64,000 bases of DNA from Sphingomonas sp. (GTDB taxonomy: Bacteria; Pseudomonadota; Alphaproteobacteria; Sphingomonadales; Sphingomonadaceae), in contig NZ_JAQZBC010000004.1 in the NCBI RefSeq assembly GCF_029239295.1, positions 124,001 to 188,000 on the forward strand. The letters run 5' to 3'. Shown here piece by piece: positions 55,846 to 64,000 of the stretch (positions are counted from its first letter, which is position 1; each line of letters opens with the position of its first letter). Position numbers and translations under genes: made by a program. The notes beneath the pieces are model-generated. The model was given only the letters and a program-made list of their open reading frames with translations, searched no databases and was not told where the DNA came from.

Positions 55846-57935
55846 GCGCTGGTCCAGCTCAACAGCACCGCGCCCTGCGGTGCGACTTCATATTCGCTGC
55901 CGATGTCGATCTCCCCCTGATCGGGTTTCGCGCTGTCGATCAGCACGGTGCGCCGGGTGTCGGGTTTCGGCAGGTGGAAGGTGACGGGATCGCTACTGGC
56001 ATTGAGGAGCAGCGAGACGGCCTCCACCTCGCCAGCGTCGTTCATCGCGGCGCGGCGCATCATGAGCGCGCGGCCCTCTGGATTCTGCCAATCCTCATCG
56101 CTGAGCCGCTCGCCACGCTCGTCCCACCATTCGACATCGTTGACGCCGTGGCCGGGCGAATCCTGGCCGTAGAGGAAGGTCGGTGCGCGAAGCACGGGGT
56201 AGCGGCGGCGAAGCTCCGTCAGGCGGGCAGTGAAATCGATCTGCTGCTGACCCTCGGGCGTGGCGGCGGCGTTCCAGTCGAGCCAGCTGATCTCATTATC
56301 CTGGCAATAGGCGTTGTTGTTGCCTTGCTGCGTGCGACCGAATTCGTCGCCGGCGACCAGCATCGGCGTGCCGAGCGAGGCGAGCAGTGTGGTCAGCATC
56401 GAGCGCATGACCCGGCCGCGCGCATCGTTGATCGCGGGATCGTCGGTCGGCCCCTCCGCGCCCCAGTTGCGCGAATGGTTGTTGTCGTGGCCGTCGCGAT
56501 TGTCCTCGCCGTTCGCCTCATTGTGGCGCTCCTCGTACATCACCGTGTCGGCGAGCGTGAAGCCATCATGCGCGACGAGGAAATTGACGCTGGCCCAGGG
56601 GCGGCGGGCGCGGCGATCGAACAGGTCGCCCGAGCCGGAGAGCCGCGCGGCAAGATCGCCGCGGGTGCCGGCATCGCCCTTCCAATAGCTGCGCACCGTG
56701 TCGCGGTATTTGTCGTTCCACTCGGCAAAGCCCGGCGGGAAGCGGCCAAGCTGGTAGCCGCCGGGGCCGACATCCCATGGCTCCGCGATCAGCTTCAACC
56801 GGCTGAGGACCGGGTCCTGTCGCACGACATCGAAGAAGGCCGAGCCCGGATCGAAGCCGGTCGCCTCGCGGCCGAGGGTGAGGCCGAGATCGAAGCGGAA
56901 GCCGTCGATGCCGAAGCTGGTCGCCCAATAGCGCAAGCTGTCCGCCACCATCTGGATCACGCGCGCCTTGCTCATGTTGAGCGTGTTGCCGGTGCCGGTG
57001 TCGTTGATCGTGTAGCGGGGGTTATCGGCGACGAGGCGATAGTAACTGGCATTGTCGAGCCCGCGCCAGGAGAGCGTCGGACCCTTTTCGGAGCCTTCGC
57101 AGGTGTGGTTGTACACCACGTCCATGATGACTTCGATGCCGGCCTGGTGGAGCCGGAAGACGGCGCGGCGAAGCTCGTCCTGCTGCTCGCGCGCCATATA
57201 GGCCTGTTCGGGGGCGAAGAAGCCGAGCGTGTTGTAGCCCCAGTAATTCCTGAGGCCCTTCTCCTGCAGGAAGCGATCCTGCGTGAAGGCCTGGATCGGG
57301 AGCAGCTCGATCGCGGTGACGCCGAGCCGCTGGAGGTTGCGGATAACGGCGGGGTGGCCGAGCGCGGCATAGGTGCCGCGATCGCGCGCGGGCACTTCCT
57401 CCATCAGCTTCGTCAGGCCCTTGACGTGCGCCTCGTAGATGACCGTTTCCGACCAGGGCGTGTTGGGGCGGCGATCGCGTGACCAGTCCCAATGATCGTC
57501 GACGACCACCGCCTTGGGCATGGCGGCGGCGCTGTCACGCTTATCGAAGCTCAGATCCTCGCGCCGCGAGCCGATGCGATAGCCGTGGAGTGCATCGGTC
57601 CAGCGGATCTGGCCGTGGAGCTTTCGCGCATAGGGATCGAGCAGCAGCTTGTTGGGATTGAAGCGGTGGCCCGCCTCCGGCTCATAGCGGCCGTGCGCGC
57701 GATAGCCGTAGAGGAGGCCGGGCTCCACGTCGGGCAGATAGCCGTGGAACACCTCATCGGTGCATTCGGGCAGCCAGAACCGCTTGATCTCGCGCTTGCC
57801 GGCGGGATCGAACAGGCACAGCTCGATCGCATCGGCGTTCGCCGAGAACACCGCGAAATTGATGCCGAGGCCGTCGAAGGTGGCGCCGAGCGGGTAGGGA
57901 GTGCCGGGCTGGAGCCGGTCAATCGAAGGGAGCAA
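55833..57935 (-). CDS. glgX: Glycogen debranching enzyme GlgX (isoamylase type)
   Basis: This 700-residue GH13 protein has an N-terminal CBM48 (YPLGATFDGLGINFAVFSAN) and motifs DVVYNHTCEGSEKGP, GFRFDLGLTLGRE, LIAEPWDVGPGGYQLG and FLVAHDGFTLADTV. It removes short side chains from glycogen or dextrins. In this operon it stands where treX is found in other organisms, so it probably supplies linear chains to TreY. It is the first gene, and its promoter should lie in 57936-58072. Confidence 0.96.
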   Translation of the reverse strand: MLPSIDRLQPGTPYPLGATFDGLGINFAVFSANADAIELCLFDPAGKREIKRFWLPECTDEVFHGYLPDVEPGLLYGYRAHGRYEPEAGHRFNPNKLLLDPYARKLHGQIRWTDALHGYRIGSRREDLSFDKRDSAAAMPKAVVVDDHWDWSRDRRPNTPWSETVIYEAHVKGLTKLMEEVPARDRGTYAALGHPAVIRNLQRLGVTAIELLPIQAFTQDRFLQEKGLRNYWGYNTLGFFAPEQAYMAREQQDELRRAVFRLHQAGIEVIMDVVYNHTCEGSEKGPTLSWRGLDNASYYRLVADNPRYTINDTGTGNTLNMSKARVIQMVADSLRYWATSFGIDGFRFDLGLTLGREATGFDPGSAFFDVVRQDPVLSRLKLIAEPWDVGPGGYQLGRFPPGFAEWNDKYRDTVRSYWKGDAGTRGDLAARLSGSGDLFDRRARRPWASVNFLVAHDGFTLADTVMYEERHNEANGEDNRDGHDNNHSRNWGAEGPTDDPAINDARGRVMRSMLTTLLASLGTPMLVAGDEFGRTQQGNNNAYCQDNEISWLDWNAAATPEGQQQIDFTARLTELRRRYPVLRAPTFLYGQDSPGHGVNDVEWWDERGERLSDEDWQNPEGRALMMRRAAMNDAGEVEAVSLLLNASSDPVTFHLPKPDTRRTVLIDSAKPDQGEIDIGSEYEVAPQGAVLLSWTSAWED

Positions 57936-57992
57936 TGCGCGAGCCTCGCTGCAGGATGAGTAGGGGTGGGGGATGATCGAACGTCGGACGGC

Positions 57993-58017
57993 TCCTCTCT
58001 CCCGAAGGTGAGGGAGG
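57993..58017. terminator. Hairpin between the DUF2934 gene and glgX
   Basis: CCTCTCTC (57993-58000) pairs with GAGGGAGG (58010-58017), with one G-U type mismatch. It lies downstream of the DUF2934 gene, which is read on the minus strand. No T-run follows, so it may be a terminator or a common intergenic repeat. Confidence 0.3.
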
Positions 58018-58072
58018 GCGTGACGCGGCTAGCGCCCGGACAGAGGAGGTAAGAGCGGCGCGCCGCGGGCGA

Positions 58073-58414
58073 TCAGGTGACCGCCCTGATGCTTCCCTTG
58101 CCGCGGCGTGGCTTCTTGGCGCCGGTTGAATCGGCGGCGGGGGGGGATGATTGCGTGCTGTCGCTCGGCTCAGCAGCGATGGTTTGCGGGTGGCTATTGC
58201 TCACGGCGCTATCCTGGCTGCCGGTGTCGGCGGGTTCGCCAAAGGGCAGATCGTCGGCGGCGCCGGGCAGCAACGCATCCTTATCGGACGGCTCCGCGCC
58301 ATGTTCCTGCTCCGCGCGGGTCCAATGGTCGTGGTCGCGGCCCTCAGGCTCGCCTTCTTCCTGCCAGATCCGGTACGCGCGCTGCCGGATCAGTTCGTCG
58401 CGGTCCTCCGTCAT
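58073..58414 (-). CDS. DUF2934 small protein
   Basis: This 113-residue protein starts at the ATG at 58414. The short DUF2934 motif is at the N-terminus (ELIRQRAYRIWQEEGEPEGRD, split as ELIRQRAYRIW and QEEGEPEGRDHDHW). The rest is a low-complexity, Ser/Pro/Asp-rich tail ending in a basic patch KKPRRGKGSIRAVT. Proteins with this motif are common in alphaproteobacteria and often appear among stress genes. The function is unknown. Confidence 0.8.
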   Translation of the reverse strand: MTEDRDELIRQRAYRIWQEEGEPEGRDHDHWTRAEQEHGAEPSDKDALLPGAADDLPFGEPADTGSQDSAVSNSHPQTIAAEPSDSTQSSPPAADSTGAKKPRRGKGSIRAVT

Positions 58415-58532
58415 GATCGATCTCCCCGTTTGATCTCTTGCAAACGCGCATCGTCGAAAATCGACGCTCGGCTCGACACAAAATCTTGGAATGGCGGGAG
58501 AAAGCCCGAGCAGGCGGGAAGTTAGCGGGAGG

Positions 58533-58967
58533 TTAGCGGCCGTAGGGGTTCTTGAGCGCGGGGATCCAGCCGACGGATGGGGCCCCCGGCGCTGAGGATC
58601 CGGCGCCCTGCTGCGCCGGGCGCGGGGCGACGGCGGCGCGCGCGCGGGCGGCGTCGGGATCGATCGCCTCGGCGAATTTGATGCCGGCCTGACCGTCCTT
58701 GACCCACACGATGGTGGCCGCGACCGCCTCCAGCGCGCCGACCGAGACCAGCACCGTGGCGCCGGTCTGGAGCATGGTCGCCTGATCGAGGCGAACGCCG
58801 CCGGTGGACAGATCGCGGACGCGATGGCGCGTCGGGGCACCGCCGCCAAACCGCTCCACCGTGGCACTCAGGAAAACGCTGTTGCGCGGCGCGCGGGCGA
58901 GCTGCTCCCGCTCAGGCTCGGCATCGGCGGGAAGCGCTTGATCGTCAGGCGGCTCCGGGTCGGTCAT
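58533..58967 (-). CDS. PilZ-domain protein, possible cyclic-di-GMP receptor
   Basis: This 144-residue protein has a single PilZ domain. The binding motif RxxxR is represented by RAPRNS and the D/N-x-S-x-x-G motif by RDLSTGGVRL, followed by beta strands (TVLVSVGALEAVAATIVWV, GIKFAE). The first motif has only one clear Arg before the loop and a second four residues ahead, so nucleotide binding is likely but not certain. The C-terminal tail is proline/alanine-rich. It is alone and divergent from the zinc-type TonB receptor. Confidence 0.82.
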   Translation of the reverse strand: MTDPEPPDDQALPADAEPEREQLARAPRNSVFLSATVERFGGGAPTRHRVRDLSTGGVRLDQATMLQTGATVLVSVGALEAVAATIVWVKDGQAGIKFAEAIDPDAARARAAVAPRPAQQGAGSSAPGAPSVGWIPALKNPYGR

Positions 58968-59032
58968 TCGGCGTAATTGGTAATTTTCGCGCTGCAGCGC
59001 AACCCGAGGATCAACGCAGTAAATCATGCCTT

Positions 59033-59045
59033 GTGATGTTATCAC
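59033..59045. promoter_or_regulatory. Short palindrome upstream of the ZnuD-like receptor
   Basis: GTGAT-GTT-ATCAC lies 40-52 bp before the proposed start. It contains ATGTTAT, part of Zur/Fur-type sites, and the gene looks zinc-related, so it is a candidate operator only. Confidence 0.28.
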
Positions 59046-59084
59046 GTCGCGGTTAGGGAGCAGGTGACTCAGGGAGGGACCACG

Positions 59085-61376
<2,292 letters not shown>

Positions 61377-61382
61377 CCCATG

Positions 61383-61427
61383 AAAAAGGACAGCCGCTAG
61401 CCTGATAAGGCCGGCGGCTGCCCCTTT
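61383..61427. terminator. Likely bidirectional terminator between the TonB receptor and cpaF
   Basis: CAGCCGC (61391-61397) pairs with GCGGCTG (61414-61420), extended by further pairs outside one mismatch. Five A's precede the stem and CCCCTTTC follows. It lies between two converging genes, where a two-way intrinsic terminator is expected. Confidence 0.65.
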
Positions 61428-61456
61428 CATTATTAGATCGGGTCAGCCGCGGCTGA

Positions 61457-62983
61457 TCAGAGACACGCCTCGAGAAACGCCTGATCGAAGCCGAACTGCT
61501 TGGCCTTGTCGATCGTGTAGGGGCGAAGGCCCATCGCGCGATATTCGCCGATGATCTTTCCGTCGGCGCTCTCGTCCAGATATTCGAACTTGAAGAGCTC
61601 CTGCGTGACGATCACGGGGCCTTCCATGCCAATCACCTCGGTGACGTTCGTCACGCGACGTGAGCCGTCGCGCAGGCGCTTCACCTGAATGATCATGTCG
61701 ACGGAATCGGCGATCTGGCGGCTGATCGCCTCCTTCGGCACCTTGATGTCAGACATCATCACCATGTTCTCCATACGCGCCAGCGCCTCACGCGGGCTGT
61801 TGGAGTGGAGCGTACACATCGAGCCATCGTGGCCGGTGTTCATCGCCGAGAGCATGTCGAAACATTCGGCGCCACGGATTTCGCCCAGGATGATGCGATC
61901 CGGGCGCATACGCAGCGCGTTCTTGACGAGATCGCGGATGCTGATTTCGCCCTGACCCTCAAGGTTCGCGGGCCGCGTTTCAAGCGGCAGCCAGTGCGGC
62001 TGTTGCAGGCGAAGTTCGGCCGCGTCCTCGATCGTCAGCACGCGCTCACCCGGGTCGATCATCTTCGACAGGGCGTTCAGCATCGTCGTCTTGCCCGAGC
62101 CGGTGCCGCCCGAAATGACGATGTTGAAACGGCAGGCGCCGGCGATCTTCAGCGCGGTCGCCATCTTGGGCGACATGGATCCGAAGCCGGCCATCATGTC
62201 GAGCGTGATCGGCTTGGCCGAGAACTTACGGATCGAGATAGCAGTGCCGCGCAGCGAGAGCGGGGGCACGATCACGTTGACGCGGCTGCCGTCCTTCAGG
62301 CGGGCGTCGGCGAGCGGCGTGGTCTGGTCGACGCGGCGGCCGACCGAGTTGCAGATGCGCTGCGCGATCTGGAACAGATGCTCCTCGTCGCGGAACTGGA
62401 TCTGGGCGAGCTGCAGCTTGCCCTTCTTCTCGATGAAGGTCTGGTCGGGGCCGTTGACCATGATGTCCGAGATCTCGGGGTCGGCCAGCAGTTCCTCGAG
62501 CGGCCCCAGACCGAGCAGTTCGTCGACCAGCACCTTTTCCAGCGCGAACTGTTCGCGGCGGTTGAGGGTGAGCTTCAGTTCGGCGAGCACTTCGCCGATG
62601 ATCGGGCGAAATTCCTCGGCCAGCTCGTCCTTGCCGAGCGTCGCGGCGGCTTCCGGATCGACGCGCTCGAGCAGGCGCGGGAGCACCTGTTCCTTGATCT
62701 TGTGGATCGACGCCTCAAACCCCTCGACGCGGCTGCTGCCGGCGTCGCCCGAGGTGGCTTGACGATCGGCCAGGCGCTGCATCGCGTCTGTATGAAGCCC
62801 CGGCATCGTCCCCATGATGTCGGGAGCGGCGAGCTCACCGGGGAAGGGCAGGGATTCGAGCGGCGGGAACTGTTCACCAGCGTCCGGGCGAGCCGCCGGG
62901 CCCCCCCCCTGCATCGGGCGCGCCACACCGAAACCGGGGCGTGCCGCCGTACCTGCGTTGTTACGACGCCCAAAAGCGTTCAT
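61457..62983 (-). CDS. cpaF: CpaF/TadA-family secretion ATPase
   Basis: I place the start at 62983, giving 508 residues. After a Gly/Pro/Ala-rich leader of about 90 residues come the N-terminal domain (LGPLEELLADPEISDIMVNG) and the ATPase domain with Walker A GGTGSGKTT, LTIEDAAELRL, Walker B region RIILGEIRGAECFDML and the His box MCTLHSNSP. It drives assembly of Flp/Tad pili at the cytoplasmic membrane. No other cpa or tad genes are next to it in the window. Confidence 0.94.
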   Translation of the reverse strand: MNAFGRRNNAGTAARPGFGVARPMQGGGPAARPDAGEQFPPLESLPFPGELAAPDIMGTMPGLHTDAMQRLADRQATSGDAGSSRVEGFEASIHKIKEQVLPRLLERVDPEAAATLGKDELAEEFRPIIGEVLAELKLTLNRREQFALEKVLVDELLGLGPLEELLADPEISDIMVNGPDQTFIEKKGKLQLAQIQFRDEEHLFQIAQRICNSVGRRVDQTTPLADARLKDGSRVNVIVPPLSLRGTAISIRKFSAKPITLDMMAGFGSMSPKMATALKIAGACRFNIVISGGTGSGKTTMLNALSKMIDPGERVLTIEDAAELRLQQPHWLPLETRPANLEGQGEISIRDLVKNALRMRPDRIILGEIRGAECFDMLSAMNTGHDGSMCTLHSNSPREALARMENMVMMSDIKVPKEAISRQIADSVDMIIQVKRLRDGSRRVTNVTEVIGMEGPVIVTQELFKFEYLDESADGKIIGEYRAMGLRPYTIDKAKQFGFDQAFLEACL

Positions 62984-63059
62984 GCCGTCCGTCCTGCTAC
63001 CACAAGCGGATTTGGTAAGCGGCAAGGCTTTATATTTGCCTAACCAAAGCGCTGGCTGG

Positions 63060-64000
63060 TCAGTCGACGGGGCGCGCAGGGGCGTCCGAGCCGTCGGCCT
63101 GTTCGCGGGTGAGCAGCACGCGCTTTCGCTCCGGACCGAAGGCGTAGCCACCGATCGCGCCATCGCTGCGGGTGACGCGGTGGCAGGGGATCAGCACGGG
63201 GACATGGTTGGCGCCACATGCGCTGCCCGCCGCGCGAACGGCGCCCCGCCGGCCGGCGAGCGCGGCCAACTCAGCATAGCTGCGCGTCTCACCCGCCGGG
63301 ATGGTGCGCAGCGCCTGCCAGATCGCCTCCTGAAAGGCGGTGCCGAGCACGTCGAGCGGAAGATCGTGATGGCGCGCCGGTGATTCGACGAGCGCGACGA
63401 CCTGGCGGGCGAGGGTGGCAAGTGAGGCGTCGCCGGGCCTGATCTGGGCATTGGGGAAAAGCCGGCCGAGATCGTCGGGCGCGGCATCGAAAGCGATGCG
63501 GCAGATGCCGCGATCGGTGGCGGCGACCAGCATCGGGCCAAGGCTGGTGTCAGTGACGATCCACCGGATCGTGACTCCCGCGCCGCCCCGGCTCCACGCG
63601 CTGGGCGCCATGCCGAGCCGTTGAGCGCCGTGCGCGTAGAAGCGGCTGGGGGCCGAATAGCCACTGTCATAGATGGCGGCCGAGATCGAGGCGCCGGCGG
63701 CAAGCGCCTCGGCCGCGCGGCGTGCCTTCAGCCCGCGGGCATAAGCGGCGGGTGTCACGCCGGTGGCGCGTTTGAACAGGCGATGGAAATGGTGCGGCGC
63801 ATAGCCGACGGCGGCGGCGAGCTGATCGAGCGATGGGGCGGGATCGGCCGCGTCGAGCAGGGTGATCGCGCGGGCGACGGCGGTACGGTCCCGGCCGATG
63901 TCATCCGGGCGGCAGCGCAGGCAGGCGCGGTATCCGGCAGCGCGCGCGTGATCGGGCGCCGGATAGAAGGACACGTTCTCGCGCCGCGGGTGGCGCGCGG
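63060..64000 (-). CDS. ada: Ada-type methylated-DNA--protein cysteine methyltransferase and regulator, partial at 5' end
   Basis: The frame runs off the right edge. From the edge it shows the end of the zinc domain ([21 protein letters not shown] and LRCRPD), an AraC-type helix-turn-helix (LDQLAAAVGYAPHHFHRLFKRATG) and the methyltransferase domain with the acceptor Cys in VLIPCHRVTRSDG. Ada removes methyl groups from DNA and then activates repair genes. The first zinc-site Cys, which takes methyl from phosphates, lies beyond the window. The stop is 77 bp before the cpaF start, on the same strand. Confidence 0.93.
   Translation of the reverse strand, partial: ARHPRRENVSFYPAPDHARAAGYRACLRCRPDDIGRDRTAVARAITLLDAADPAPSLDQLAAAVGYAPHHFHRLFKRATGVTPAAYARGLKARRAAEALAAGASISAAIYDSGYSAPSRFYAHGAQRLGMAPSAWSRGGAGVTIRWIVTDTSLGPMLVAATDRGICRIAFDAAPDDLGRLFPNAQIRPGDASLATLARQVVALVESPARHHDLPLDVLGTAFQEAIWQALRTIPAGETRSYAELAALAGRRGAVRAAGSACGANHVPVLIPCHRVTRSDGAIGGYAFGPERKRVLLTREQADGSDAPARPVD

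Noticed and set aside
62901..62912. Poly-C run as a phase-variable switch inside the cpaF leader
   Set aside because: The run is short, the frame is intact across it, and such runs arise in GC-rich low-complexity coding DNA. No second signal supports it.

Overview
The window is GC-rich, compactly coded DNA from an alphaproteobacterium, most likely a sphingomonad (Sphingomonas or a close relative). The clues are a circularly permuted two-piece tmRNA gene with a G3-U70 acceptor stem, the hrcA-grpE / rph-rdgB-hemW neighbourhood, PhaR, large TonB-dependent receptors, EPS-type remnants, and many 4-nt ATGA/GTGA stop-start overlaps. No phage, integron, CRISPR array or intact insertion sequence was found.

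Layout. 1-3.7 kb: the end of an MscL-like channel gene, an Rrf2 iron-sulfur regulator, ssrA (tmRNA), a 2OG-Fe(II) oxygenase, recJ and tRNA-Glu(UUC). 3.7-6.9 kb: a short-chain dehydrogenase and pxpABC (5-oxoprolinase). 7-11.8 kb: grpE/hrcA, divergent from rph-rdgB, then an antisense CAP-domain lipoprotein gene wedged in front of hemW. 11.9-19.4 kb: a nearly complete valine-degradation set (mmsA, isobutyryl-CoA dehydrogenase, 3-hydroxyisobutyryl-CoA hydrolase, enoyl-CoA hydratase, mmsB), with a lipoprotein gene, purU and an unusual Gre-family factor among them. 19.4-22.6 kb: a 570-bp non-coding stretch with inverted repeats ahead of phaR, then a decayed patch made of a 3' AAA-ATPase fragment fused to a 5' beta-helix lipoprotein fragment, plus a frameshifted acetyltransferase.

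22.5-39.9 kb is the most interesting part. A large TonB-dependent receptor is divergent from a periplasmic penicillin-acylase-family hydrolase and a D-aminoacylase. Next come dgcN and dgcA (D-glutamate to L-glutamate through N-acetyl intermediates), a DAACS symporter, a LysR regulator and PBP4 (dacB). Then follow a cytoplasmic class-C-type serine hydrolase overlapping an AmpG-like permease and, divergently, a BadF-type amino-sugar kinase overlapping murQ. Read together this looks like an integrated wall-scavenging island, with one arm for amino sugars (AmpG, amidase-like hydrolase, kinase, MurQ) and one arm for D-amino acids and N-acyl amino acids.

39.9-47.6 kb: a 2-methylcitrate cycle locus of the AcnD/PrpF type (acnD-prpF-prpC-prpB) with its ScfR/RamB-type regulator. 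It would consume the propionyl-CoA made by the valine pathway. A TGCGAA-type direct repeat with a 9-bp period recurs at three places around it. 47.8-49.9 kb: queH and a stand-alone N-terminal half of MetE. 50-57.9 kb: a glgX-treZ-malQ-treY trehalose/maltodextrin operon. 58-64 kb: DUF2934 and PilZ proteins, a ZnuD-like TonB receptor with a 29-residue His-Asp tract encoded by hexanucleotide repeats, a lone cpaF, and the start-truncated (window edge) ada-type repair gene.

All calls come from reading the sequence and translations by eye. No alignment, HMM or RNA-folding program was run.
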